A stretch of 64,000 nt of DNA, taken from contig NC_085117.1 of NCBI RefSeq assembly GCF_030269925.1, forward strand, positions 3,162,001-3,226,000, in the 5' to 3' direction. The position numbers and the translations under genes were made by a program. How positions within the stretch are numbered: the first letter of the stretch is position 1; every line of letters begins with the position of its first letter. Shown one piece after another: positions 12,121 through 22,835 of this stretch. The notes beneath the pieces were generated by a model that saw nothing but the letters and a program-made list of their open reading frames with translations, ran no database searches and was not told where the DNA came from. This stretch comes from Bombyx mori (Eukaryota; Arthropoda; Insecta; Lepidoptera; Bombycidae).

Positions 12121-12351
12121 ATAATAAATCAGTATTTTTGTTACAATATAAATACTTTTGACAAAAGTTTTTAATTGATCTACATCATTTAAGGAATTAA
12201 ACAAATAATGAAAATTGGCCATTTCTTTTTAATATATTTTTTACATTTTCAAAATAATAAATTAACATTTGATTTAATAAGCAGAACAAATGCAAATTTA
12301 AATGATTTCTTTAAGTTCTGTTTTAAAAAGTTATTTAGCCGTGATCAATCA

Positions 12352-12842
12352 ATTGTCAAAACTGTCTCCTTTCAAATTGTCAACATTTTTAGTGCACAAA
12401 TGTGGGCAAATAATTAAGTCGCTGGACGTAACTTCTCCTCCTTCTCCTCCTCCTTCTTCTCCTCCTGGCTGAGCCTTTGCTCGCCCACTTGTCCTGGTGA
12501 AACTGGAAAGGTCTCAGGGCCACCAGTAATCCTTCAACCATAAAAAAAAGTAACTTCTCAGGATCCTTCACAAAGTCCACTGAAAAGTCTCAGTAAATAA
12601 CCACAATTTTAATAAGATTATATTTCATCCCATAACATCTCGTCTCATCTCATTTCATTTCAATCCATGTTTCATATGAATCAACTTTATTTCAATTCAT
12701 TTCATATTATGCTTTTCCATATAAAAAAAAAATTATATAAAAAAGAATAGTTTGTATGGTATGACATCTTTGCCTTTTTAGCTAGAAAAATAAAACTATC
12801 ACTATTGTCAAAACTGTCTCCTTTCGAATTGTCATCATTTTT
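12352..12842. repeat. Family A1 repeat (5'-truncated) flanked by direct repeats
   Basis: The family A1 body (GTGCACAAATGTGGG onward) lies at about 12391-12802. Nearly identical direct repeats of about 37 bp, each with CAAAACTGTCTCCTTTC, flank it at 12352-12390 and 12803-12842. A LINE fragment is inserted inside it (next entry). Confidence 0.6.
12438..12548 (+). mobile_element. LINE 3' end, family B, with target-site duplication
   Basis: Ends GGGCCACCAGTAATCCTTCA followed by an A-run. The 10-bp host sequence GTAACTTCTC is present on both sides (from about 12428 and 12549), so this is a recent, severely 5'-truncated retrotransposition into a family A1 repeat. Confidence 0.7.
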
Positions 12843-12952
12843 ACAATCAAATGCTTTTTGTTCTGTGATTAATGTTATTTTGTTTATGTTAAATTGTTTT
12901 AGTTACTACTTATTTTCCACTAAATTATTATAATTAGCACAAAACACAAATT

Positions 12953-13753
12953 ATGAACAAGAAATCATCCGAAAAACGTAAAAAATATTGTAAAGTTTGC
13001 GACAAACTATTAACCGGTTCGAAATATCATATCGAGTCGCACTTGTACCGACACGGTTTGATACAGGCCCGCTTCAGATGCACTATTTGTGCGAAAGAAT
13101 ATTACAGGAAAGATGTTTACACGCGTCACATGAAGGTTCACGGCGGCGAGTTGCGGAAATCGTTCACCTGCGACCACTGCGAACGAGTTTTTGTCGATAA
13201 AAGAAATTTAATATTACATCTACGTGTGCACGACGATCTAGATATAAAATCGATTTTGAAATTCGAATGCAATGCCTGCGGGATCGCTTACAACGAAAAA
13301 CGCCTGCTTTTGTATCATGTCCGAAAAAATCATTACAACTTACAAAGCGATGTAAAGTTTGACATGAATAATGTTAAATGCGACAGACCGTGGATAGAGA
13401 GAGTGATGGACACAGACACGTATGTGGAAATGAAAAAAATACAAAACAACGTATTGAGCATAAAGAAGTGTGAACTTAGGGACGGCACGAAAAGTTATGA
13501 GAGTAACGAAAAGAACTTGAATGGGGGATACATGAATTCTATTTTTGCCGTTACAGAAACATCTCAGTATTCTAAGGCTGTCTGTGATTATTGCAAGAAA
13601 GAAATGTTAAAGAAGAGCTTGAAGTCGCACATACGTGAGAGGCATTTGAAGATACGAAGATTCCAATGCGACAGATGCAAAAAAACATTTAATAGGCATT
13701 ATCAAATGGTGAATCATGTTTGTGGGAAATTCAAAAGGAAATCAAGAAATTGA
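12953..13753 (+). CDS. C2H2 zinc-finger protein, single exon, 266 aa
   Basis: Intronless frame from ATG (12953) to TGA. Five C2H2 fingers are visible: C13-C16-H30-H34, C43-C46-H59-H63, C73-C76-H89-H93, C106-C109-H122-H127 and C211-C214-H226-H231. A sixth, degenerate finger (C239, C242, H255, with C257 near the last position) follows. About 80 lysine-rich residues separate fingers 4 and 5. The N-terminus is basic (MNKKSSEKRKK) and so is the C-terminus, as expected of a nuclear nucleic-acid-binding protein. There is no ZAD or KRAB domain. It lies about 830 bp downstream of the astacin-like gene on the same strand. Its specific role and orthologue are unknown. The intact frame and codon composition support a real gene, possibly an old retrogene. 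Confidence 0.85.
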   Translation: MNKKSSEKRKKYCKVCDKLLTGSKYHIESHLYRHGLIQARFRCTICAKEYYRKDVYTRHMKVHGGELRKSFTCDHCERVFVDKRNLILHLRVHDDLDIKSILKFECNACGIAYNEKRLLLYHVRKNHYNLQSDVKFDMNNVKCDRPWIERVMDTDTYVEMKKIQNNVLSIKKCELRDGTKSYESNEKNLNGGYMNSIFAVTETSQYSKAVCDYCKKEMLKKSLKSHIRERHLKIRRFQCDRCKKTFNRHYQMVNHVCGKFKRKSRN

Positions 13754-14029
13754 ATAGCTTTGTAATGCAGAGTTCAAAACAACATTCGGACATATAAGTA
13801 TAGAGAACACAAAGTTATCTTCTATTGTGTATTGCTGAAAATATTGCCAGCAGTAACACCGGCACAAAGTGCTCTTAAATATTATTTTTATATGATATAA
13901 CTTACCTTGGCTACTCAATTTAGAAGGTTTTTAAACCTGAAACTTATGTGCCTTAATTGGGTATTACAAGATCCCAGTCATCACTTGTGAGTCAACTATT
14001 TAGGGTATTTCTTAATATTTTTATAGCTT

Positions 14030-14205
14030 AGTTGAGACGAGCTCACAGATCAATTGGTATTAAAAAGTTTCCAGAGTCCATACTACGTTTACAACGTAAT
14101 TGCTGCCCACCCACTTTGAGACAAGAGTTCCAAGGCTCAGTTTTTAATAGTATTTGATACTGACAGCCTACCCTCAAATTATATTGTAATGATGCCAATT
14201 GAACT
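14030..14205 (-). mobile_element. Bm1 SINE, strongly diverged
   Basis: TAGCTTAGTTGAGACGAGCT then CCCACCCACTTTGAGACAAG resemble the Bm1 3' half. Old copy. Confidence 0.5.
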
Positions 14206-14742
14206 AGTTACTATTAGCTCCCCCTCCCATTATAAACACATTGAACGCTTTACAATCCACTAGTGCTCCTAGTGTACTATAACCATTTGGGCCAAGACAA
14301 AATCAGGGAATCTGTAATTTTTATTAAGTTGTGATTTTTATTCTAAAATTTATAAAATAATTTGCTTGGGAGATAAAAGTTAGTGACTCTTCACGTCTAG
14401 TTTTTAAGATATTTTATAACCTTGAAAACTACAAGTTTCTAGTGAATTTGAAAGCCACGCCGTTCGATTCAGGCTAAAGGGCCACGCGGCTCGCTTCCAT
14501 ACACATTTTGTTTTATAGCAGCAATCTGTGGCTTGTGGGAAGCGTTTACGTTGGAGCCCTGATGCGGCTTATGGGTGTCCCTTATGGCCCGAATGGTTCA
14601 GTAAGATAAGGCTCACAGGTTTTCAATTTAATAGGCTTTATATTTACCAAAATCTTTGCATACAACAACAAACTACAATAATGAATCACTTTTTTGAAGC
14701 ACTAAACAATGAAATAGGCCTAAGTAAAAAGTTTATTTATAA

Positions 14743-14994
14743 CTAGCTGTACACTTCCGCTTCACTGGGCATTTAAAATTAACATTATTATATCTCACCC
14801 CCACAAAGATTCTCATCATTAACGCCCCCGCAACTGGTGTAGAGAGTCCAACACTCATATAAATAGCCTATCCATTAAGTACATGGATTTTCTATATGGA
14901 TACCAAGTTTCAAATCAATCTGATGCATGGTTCAGTAGTTATAACGGAACATCCGTAAAAACCACTGTAGATTTATACTATATTAGTATAGATA
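14743..14994 (-). repeat. Helitron-like dispersed repeat (CTAG-ended)
   Basis: Reverse copy of the element at 57139-57360. The shared parts are CTAGCTGTAC, GCTTCACTGGGCATTT and AGCCTATCCATTAAGTAC, and it ends ATATTAGTATAGAT. Helitron assignment is inferred from the CTAG end and absence of inverted repeats. Confidence 0.5.
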
Positions 14995-15825
14995 GATAGG
15001 AGCATTTTCAGTGATTTCTAAAACTATTTTTGAACTTTTTTGCCTTTGGCTTAAGAAATTATTTTTCTCTTAAACATAATATCATGTTCCAACCTTTTAC
15101 ACGTAGTGCCTAAATATGTGATATATTTTATCGAATTTTATAAGAGCTTGTAATATTGTCTTCCATATTTAACTGTAGATTTTAGAATCACGACAGACTA
15201 GTTTGGTAATTCATTGATCGTCAGAAAAACAGGGTGAACCTTTCTTGAATAGAAAGGCAAATGACCGATTAACTACTTTTTAACCCTTTTATTGTTGAGT
15301 TTTTTTCACATATTTTGCTGAAATTTGCTATAGGATTTTTGAAAAAACAAGTACCTTACAGAAAACCTTAAAAAAAAATCAATAGTAAATTCACAATAAA
15401 ATAATTTTAAATGGTTAATTATTAATACTATTAAAATATTAAAAACGTTATCCGTTCGTACAGGTCGATACCTAATACGTATAATCAAACTACGCAAATA
15501 GTCGGTATTCCGACATCAATAGCGAGTCGATCTATCGACGGTTTGCGCTCAAAGTTTTAATAATTCAATCCTACGGTTCCATCTGTACGTCCGCAAAAAC
15601 TGTACAGTATTAGCAAAGGTTTATATAACATAATGACAATAAACAAACGCAAGAATAAAGCGTTTAAATTGAATTTTAATTCCAACTACACTTTTTAATG
15701 TTGCATGCACGATGTGATAGTTAAAGGCGAGCTCATAAATGAGTTTTGTATGAAATTTTACTGTGTTTGTAATTTTAGTTCAGAATTTTCAAAATTATTG
15801 TGAAATTGCTCTTTACTGGAGGTAG
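14995..15825. other. AT-rich DNA, nothing recognised
   Basis: No credible exon or repeat family was seen. Confidence 0.5.
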
Positions 15826-15829
15826 AAAT

Positions 15830-16565
15830 TTTGTGTGAGCCCGCACCCTTCAAAATGCATTATGCGGAATTTACATTACGAAATTAGTGTCATGCATGTT
15901 GAGCTGTTTGAGTTTGTTTGAGTTTCACGAAAGTAGTATCGATATAATATGCGAAAGTAATTTCGTAAAAAAATTAGTGTCGCGAAATCTACAGTATCGC
16001 AGTAACCATGGCGCCATCAGCATCAAAGCTATATTCTGCTATATTTAATGTAGCTAAAGAAATGCTTATTTAAAAACTTAAAGACCACCAGGAAAAAAAA
16101 GACGTTGGTAGATTCGAGAATGGTTAACAAGAAGGCATTTAGATGCAATGAAGCTAGTTTCTGAATTAGCAGATGAAGATCCTGAGAGTTATAAAAACTA
16201 TTTTCGAACGAGTGAAGATGATTTTTTACTGTAGGGTGTTTCGGGTCCCAGGGACACTCTTGTCGCTAATATGAAAGAGCAGGCGCTTTCGCGACATTAG
16301 TTCTCGTCGCGTCTACACTGAAATTAGTTGCATGACACTAATTTCATAAAAAAATCGCGCAGGGCACGAAACTTATTTTCATTCATAAAATTAATGCATG
16401 CATTACGAAAATATTAAATTACACGTGAAACTGTTGATAAAACTAATATTACAGAATTAATTTCATGCCACTAATTTCGTAATGTAAATTCGCCCTTACT
16501 GTTTCGCGGCAAAAATAGGCAGGGTAATAGTACCTACTTGTGCAAGATGCCCCACCACTAGTAAA
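15830..16565 (-). mobile_element. Bm1 SINE interrupted by a Harbinger element
   Basis: The Bm1 halves CACCCTTCAAAATGCATTA (to 15862) and TTACTGTTTCGCGGCAAAAA (from 16496) flank the DNA transposon. The two halves join exactly as in uninterrupted Bm1 once one TTA is removed. Confidence 0.75.
15863..16495 (+). mobile_element. PIF/Harbinger-type element with transposase N-terminal remnant
   Basis: 633 bp with about 30-bp inverted termini (AATTTACATTACGAAATTAG at both ends) and a TTA target duplication (15860-15862 and 16496-16498). At about 16095-16240 it keeps coding remnants that read WIREWLT..HLDAMKLVSELADEDPESYKNYFR, the N-terminal signature of Harbinger nucleases. The catalytic part is deleted, so it is a non-autonomous derivative. 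Confidence 0.8.
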
Positions 16566-16859
16566 GTAGTACTTTGAGTCTGGTTTTCTTACACCCTAGG
16601 GTTTAAATGTTACTTTGATAGATAAATAGATAATGTTATAATCGAAATAAAAAGACTTGCATGTGGCTATAGTTATTGGTAAGATATTGTTTTTATAATA
16701 AAGTATTCTATGTGTTTAGTATACAACAAGTGGCCTTAAAGATGTTAAAACTTCTTAGCGGTTAATTAAAAATTAGCGTATAGAGTTATTTTTAAAATTA
16801 AATTATTTTTATACACCGATCGTCATATGGCTAACTCGGTGATTCTAAAGCACTGCATT

Positions 16860-16962
16860 TTTTTTTTTTTTTTTTTTTCCTACCTAAGCTGAGAGCCTTG
16901 AGAGGCTATGTCAGCGTAACCCTAACTTTTGTAGGTGAGCTCACGGGGCTCAAACCTGATGC
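16860..16962 (-). mobile_element. LINE 3' end, family A, short
   Basis: T-run, CCTACCTAAGCTGAGAGCCT, then GAGCTCACGGGGCTCAAACC. Only the extreme 3' UTR is present. Confidence 0.65.
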
Positions 16963-17115
16963 GACAATTTTGTCATTTTATACTTTTCTATACAGCATAT
17001 AGGTAAGGCAATGACTTTTAAATTTAATTTTGTGGGCCGTTAAATTTTGATATCTGTAAAAGTGTGCCATGACAAACAATACTTTAGGAATTTTCATAAG
17101 ACGTTGACTATCGGG

Positions 17116-17371
17116 TAGGTCACTGGTGCCCTACGTGGCGCACTGAAATAATTATGTCAACTTCTGTTACTAAGGCATTTAAGGCTTGCCTAACTTTGCC
17201 TTCTTTTGATCGTTAATATTTTGTTTTACTCTTTTACAAATAGATTCATTCTCAGTGTCATTCGGATTCGTTTTTCCTAGTCTACTAGATATTCCGGCGC
17301 CTTATTAAAAATATCGAAGAGAGAAATCGATATAATCACTTCAGTGCGCCACGCAGGGCACCGGTGACCTA
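17116..17371. repeat. MITE with about 32-bp terminal inverted repeats
   Basis: TAGGTCACTGGTGCCCTACG at 17116 is mirrored at 17340-17371. 256 bp, non-coding. A half copy is present at 35014-35055. Confidence 0.75.
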
Positions 17372-17504
17372 CATGGCGTGATAATATTTTAGAGAAATCA
17401 CTGGGTCAACCTCAAACGTTAAACTTAATTGTATAATCTATGGGGCCAACTACATACTGTATCTTTATTTCAATAAACTTTTTTTAATGTTGATATTATT
17501 TTTT

Positions 17505-17890
17505 AAGGGATTTTAAGTATGACCTGGTAACTAAGACTAGGTTGTCTTATTTTAATGAAAAATGATAATATGGAGTAAAATGAAATGAAGATGATTAATT
17601 TGAAACATTAATTAACTGGAATGAAATTAAATGAGATGATATGGGATTAAATATAATATCAGTAAAATGGTGGTGATTTACTGAGATTTTTTCAGTTGAC
17701 TTTTTGAAGGATCCCGAGAAGTTACGTCCAGCAGCTTTGTTTCATTTTCCCACATTTGTGCACTTTCACAGATACTAAACAGTTAATAAATCATCGTTTA
17801 ACCACAGATTTAAACTTGAAGAAACATTACTTAGACAAAATAAAACAAAATCACACAACTTCACCCCTGGCGTTCCCGCCAAAAAGTCAG
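17505..17890 (-). repeat. Dispersed repeat, family A1 (reverse copy)
   Basis: ATGACCTGGTAACTAAGAC at the left, CCAGCAGCTTTGTTTCATTT in the middle and CGTTCCCGCCAAAAAGTC at the right. Nearly full length compared with the copy at 58030. Confidence 0.65.
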
Positions 17891-17930
17891 CTGTTATGGT
17901 GACATCGACACAGCAACGTATGCTAAGTGT

Positions 17931-18128
17931 CGCCGCACACGGGCCACCAGTCACAACCACAAAACGCAGCTACCGACCTATTTCCTGTTGTTTTCTTACA
18001 TTATTTAAGGACTCGCCGCACGTGGTTAACGGTTGACCCGCCACACGCTACATATAAAGTGTATGAAAATTCAGGAAATATTCCGGTGGCGGCGTTTTGT
18101 GGTTGTGGCCGGTGGCCCGTGTGCGGCG
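17931..18128. repeat. Palindromic MITE with about 55-bp arms
   Basis: CGCCGCACACGGGCCACCAG at 17931 is mirrored by CGGTGGCCCGTGTGCGGCG ending 18128. The arms extend through CACAACCACAAAACGC. Confidence 0.7.
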
Positions 18129-18179
18129 CCCTTATATCGCACAGGGAACTTCAATGGTAATAACTCAACGTAATTTAGA

Positions 18180-18375
18180 CGAAGTTGTGAGTGCTGGCCG
18201 CGTGAGCATTAAGTGTATAATCTATGGCGTGAGCAAAGACCACACTCGCGTATGTCATAACAGGGCATATTCAAGTTTTGTAAAGTGTCATCTTGTTCTG
18301 AAGGGACATATTTTTACTTCGTTTACAAATCCTGGGATAAAATCTGGCGCGAATAAACGTAGTCTCCGTTCATTA
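18180..18375 (-). mobile_element. Degraded LINE ORF2 fragment, family A
   Basis: GTGAGTGCTGGCCGCGTGAGC, ATTCAAGTTTTGTAAAGTGT and AAGGGACATATTTTTACTTC align with 46365-46470 in the longest family A copy. Frames are destroyed. Confidence 0.55.
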
Positions 18376-18575
18376 CGTTCATGCGTTTATTACGAAATCA
18401 AACCGTAATCAAATAAAGTAGTAACTCCTATTTTAATTGCTTACGGTTGAGTTAAAAAAAAATCTTACAATAATTTCTAATAGTAACTGTCCTCATCGAT
18501 CTTTTTGTCACACAACGCAATAAGTATGTGCGTAGCTGCAATGACTAAATAAAAAAAATAAAAAATACTTAAATT

Positions 18576-21500
18576 TTAATTCAAATATTCATGAACTAAT
18601 TCCTTACAATGTGATTTAATTTCTTTTGGTTTCTCCTTGGATTCCTGGACGTATCCGTGGAGGCCTAAATCATTTTCGTAATTAAAAACGTTGGTATCAA
18701 AATTGTCAAATGCCGCCCACGCTTCGTTTTCCCGCTTGTTCTTTTGTCCGACATTTTGGAAAAGATCGAAACTGTAAGGTTTTTCTTGCTTGATGACTTT
18801 TTTCGTGCTCGGATCTAGTGTGCCGCAGTCGTTGACGCAAACGTAGTTCAGCCCGCCATTATTCATTATTCTTGATAATATTATTTCGTTCATTTCGTTT
18901 ATTATTTTAAATGAAATATGTTTGGGGGTGATCTAGAACGAATTTGAAAATTAAATTCGAAGTCGTCACGGCCTAAAGCACAGAACACTATTACTTCTAG
19001 CGAAGCTGGCCTAAAGAATGAGACGGCCGATGTATTCGCTTCGAGCGATGCGACTGAGACTTCAAACCACAGATAATACACATAAATTACTTAGAACCCC
19101 GCAGGCGGCTACTAATTGCTATTTTGAAATGCGTAATCACAATACTACACATCGCAAAAGAAGTTTCACTTCTTTTTCACGTGCACCAAGTTTGCACGCG
19201 CACCTTTTTGTTTATTACCTTAGAATGCAAACAAACAATGCACTTGTATGCTTTGTGCGAGTTTTTTAACGTTCTCGATAGCGTAAAAGTTAACTCAATT
19301 TTGTATGGAGTTGGAACGTTTGCCACTAGGGGCGCTGTTCTTTTTTTTTGTTCTTTTTTATTGCCCTTGTGGCAGACGAGCATACGGCCCACCTGATGGT
19401 GAGTGGTTACCGTCGCCCATGGACTTCAGCAATGCCAGGGGCAGAGCCAAGCCGCTGCCTACCCAACTAACCCTACCAACTGTTCCAACTGCATACAAAT
19501 TTGAGTTAACTTTTACGCTATCGAGAACGTGAAAAAACTCGCATTATGCACATTGATACCAAGGGATCGCCTTCTCTTAAAGACATCGGCAGTGCCAAGT
19601 GTGCATCTAAGTCGCGGCTCTCATCGGTAGATGATTCATTCGATTCGCTTTGATGATGTTCATAGTCCATAGCAAACAGTGAATTAGAATTCATTTCAGA
19701 GTCGGATGTTATGAGAGACAAATTATATTTGGAAATGAACTGTGATTGTAAATATTATTATTTTTATTGCTTAGATGGGTGGACGAGCTCACAGCCCACC
19801 TGGTGTTAAGTGGTTACTGGGGCCCATGGACATCTACAACGTAAATGCGCCACCCACCTTGAGATATAAGTTCTAAGGTCTCAAGTATAATTAGAACGGC
19901 TGCACCACCCTTCAAACCGAAACGCATTACTGCTTCACGGCAGAAATAGCCAGGGTAGTGGTACCTACCCGTGCGGACTCACAAGAGGTCCTACCACCAG
20001 TAATTACACAAATTATAATTTTGCGGGTTTCACTTTTATTACACGATGTTATTCCTTCACAGTGGAAGTCAATCGTGAACATTTGTTGAGTACGTAATTC
20101 ATTAGAAAAATTGGTACCCGCCCGGGATTCGAACACAGGTGCATCGCTCAACACGTATGCACCGGACGTCTTATCCCTTAGGCCACGACGACTTCAAAAT
20201 AGCAGAGGCAAACTCTGCTCTCAGCTATTAGGTCTAGACTACGAACGGATCTAATTTTTAAAACGGAGACCATACTCACAGTGTACAAGGTCGAAAATTG
20301 ACAATATTCTCGGCCATTACAGATGACAACCGGAAACTGTTCCGAGAGGCTTCCGTAATCTCTAGTCACGATCCATTTTGTTGTTATCGGATTATCACAG
20401 GAAGAACTGACGTCTGTAATCTTGATGTATAGGGGACATTCCTTCGTTGAATCGTTTTGTTTTAATATATTGTGTGCGCATATTTTACTATCATCTTCAA
20501 CGGAAAATATTTCAAAAGGACAAGGCGGCGAACTTTCATCTATAATCTGCATTATCAAAGAAATAATTGAAACCTTAGAGACGTGCCACGTAGACCGAAA
20601 TGACAAATCGTCTGATATTATACGATAACACGTAGTTACGTCGGAATTAGGGCAATAAATGTGATTGTATTAGATGATTAAATTTGTTTGGAAGTGTTAT
20701 AAATAAAATGTTATTTCTGATGTTTTTACGCAAATCCGTACTAATATATAAATGTGAATGTAAGTTTGTTTGTTACGCTTTCACGCGAAAACTACTCAAC
20801 CGATCATCATGAAACTTTGTACACATATTCTTGGAGGTATTAGAAGTAACATAGGATACTTTGTTACTATGAAAAAAAAAAAATTTTTTTTTTTTCGAAA
20901 AATTAAAAAAATGTTTGTCGAAAAATCTCAAAATCTAGCTTCTTCAACGCCATCTGCCGGTTCAGTAATGAAGTTCCAATCCTGAGTACTGTAAATGAAG
21001 TCGCGGGTAAAATTTAGCGTTATGCCAAAGTAACTATTCCACGCGGACGAAGTCGTGGGCAAAAGCTAGTATTATGTAATTATCATTACCAATCGTCCAC
21101 TGCAAGACATAAGTTTTTTCCAATTTACATCAGAGAGCCCAGCTTTGGGTTCTCCTCATCCATTTCTCACCATCCTTTGTAAGTCATCACTCAACGTGGC
21201 CAGAGGGCATCCCCTATTACATTTTCCGGTGCGCCGTTTTCACTTAAGAACCTGTCTGTTCCAGCGATATTCGGTTCTAACGCATTCAGCTTGTTGCTTC
21301 TCTGCTTGTTGCTATATCGATTACTTTCTCTATCGTAGAGTTTCATAATATATTGTTTTATCTTTCACAGAAGCTCCAAGCATGGCTCTTTTCAAAGCTC
21401 ATTTTCGACTATCAGCTTTTCTCAACTAATTCAGTTTATATTACTATAGAATTTGTGTAATGCTAACATTTAGATCGATTCGTTGGTAAAATGAAGATTG

Positions 21501-22493
21501 AGGATGTTATCTTTTTCTTTGTCCCCACCTTATCCCACTAGGTGGGTTTGGCACAGTGAATTTTTCTATTCCATTCTCTTCTATTAGCCGTCATCTCAAC
21601 ACTCACTCCTCTCTCTCTCTCTCTCATATCATCATTCACACACTTCATCGATGTCTTCTTCGGTCGACCTTTTCCCCCTCTACCTTGCACTACCATTTCC
21701 ATACATCTCCTAGTCGCTACATCTCTCTACTTGAGGATGTTAAATTTGTTCCAAAGCAGTCTTGCGTTCTGTTGAAATTGAAACTGATACCTGATGTCTT
21801 AGGTCGGTAGTGGTAATGCAGATGTGATGGGGAACAATAACCACATAGTATCAAATCATATGTTATGTATGCACCAAAAATTACAGTTTGACATATTTTT
21901 ACAGGTTATTGTAGTGAACTTCGGGAATCTACCTCCACTTCTTGATGTCTAGGCTGATAATGATGTTGCTTATTCACTATACTATATTAAATTCCACAGT
22001 GCAAGCCTAAAACAATTACTGAGTCCTCTACAAAGGATCAACTCACCCAAACTCCTCCGCTATGACATTTAGGACAAGTTTTTTTCAAATAGTTTTGACA
22101 TTTATAGCATACAATTTGTTTTTCTCCTGTTGAATTAGTTATTGTCCGCCACGTTCTCCAGTAAGCGTCTCTTTTATACGCACACTTTACGCCTTTCATC
22201 TTAATTATATCCTTAAATTCGTTTTCGATTGCATTTATTTTATTTATGTCTTTATTGTGATCGACTTTAAAATGTAATATTCCATCTAATTCTTCTACAT
22301 CGTGATGTAAATATTGGTCAAGGATCTTAATTCTTTTTTTTGTGATCAGGTTTTTTTTTCGATCGACTAAAAACTTATTTCTCACATCTCTTTCGTTTAT
22401 ATGATTTGAATGATGATAAACTCGCGTATTCGATTCTGTTATTTCATAAGCTGTAATTAATAATGCAATTGTTAAAGAGTGCTTAGTTGCCAT
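18576..22493 (-). CDS. Four-exon gene for an unrecognised, probably secreted cysteine-containing protein (416 aa)
   Basis: Minus-strand exons 22493-22047, 20546-20280, 19739-19560 and 18932-18576, all joined in phase 0 with GT-AG borders (donors GTGAGT, GTGAGT, GTATCA). The protein begins MATKHSLTIALLITAYEITES, a likely signal peptide. Exon 1 holds C104 and two CxxC pairs (C129/C132 and C140/C143) plus an N-glycosylation sequon at N120. Exon 2 adds six cysteines (158, 172, 186, 199, 225, 231). Exon 3 is acidic and Ser-rich. Exon 4 has two more cysteines in YVCVNDCGTLD and a charged tail ending HCKELVHEYLN. I do not recognise the family. Introns 2 and 3 contain a full Bm1 and an M1 MITE. The model is supported by four mutually in-phase open exons. 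The third donor is weak, and no AATAAA follows closely. Confidence 0.72.
19260..19545. repeat. MITE, family M1 (copy 2), split by a LINE fragment
   Basis: Ends TTAACGTTCTCGATAGCGTA and its complement. The core GGGGCGCTGTTC is interrupted at 19339 by a family C LINE fragment and resumes as CTGTTCCAACTGCATAC. It lies in intron 3 of the minus-strand secreted-protein gene, abutting the exon 3 donor. Confidence 0.75.
19340..19470 (-). mobile_element. LINE 3' end, family C (CR1-like), inserted in M1 MITE
   Basis: T-rich tract, TTATTGCCCTTGTGGCAGAC, CACCTGATGGTGAGTGGTTA and AGCCAAGCCGCTGCCTACC. CTGTTC is duplicated at both borders, marking the insertion. Confidence 0.75.
19755..20207 (-). mobile_element. 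Bm1 SINE, full length
   Basis: Complete reverse copy from TTATTGCTTAGATGGGTGGA to the tRNA-like head (GGATTCGAACACAGGTGCAT, CCGGACGTCTTATCCC). It lies in intron 2 of the secreted-protein gene. Confidence 0.92.
20735..21073 (+). repeat. Helitron-like dispersed repeat
   Basis: Begins CGTACTAATATATAAATGTG, includes CGAAAACTACTCAACCGATC and ends GCGGACGAAGTCGTGGGCAA then AGCTAGT, the pattern seen in lepidopteran non-autonomous Helitrons. Confidence 0.55.
21100..21740 (-). mobile_element. Degraded LINE C-terminal fragments (RTE-like)
   Basis: Two stretches (about 21130-21340 and 21520-21735). The second resembles the retroelement tail at 32520-32965: CACTCACTCCTCTC, CTTCATCGATGTCTTCTTCG, and CCATTTCCATACATCTC. 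Heavily mutated. Confidence 0.4.
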
Positions 22494-22835
22494 TGTTCAA
22501 GTCTAACAAAGCTTGAAAACCAATGATTTGCTTTGAAACATTCGAAAGTCTAAACAACAAACCTTATTGTGCTTATCAACGAACCTCGATAGCAATAGAA
22601 CTAAGTAGCGACAAAGGTTTTTCTATATATTTTTTTCATCGAACATTAAAATGGTCAGGAAATTTCGGAGCGTCACGTTACTAATGCTCTCAAACTATAA
22701 TTATTTCCGTAATGTACCAAAATGAAAACAAAAAAATAAAATAAGTTTTGTATTTTATCAAGTAAATATCTCATAATATATTGAGATACAGATTTGATTA
22801 TGAACGGCTTGTCTGTACCTGCTTTAGCGAAATTA

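Noticed and set aside
18097..18408. Plus-strand frame of 103 codons
   Set aside because: Overlaps a palindromic MITE and a degraded reverse-strand LINE.
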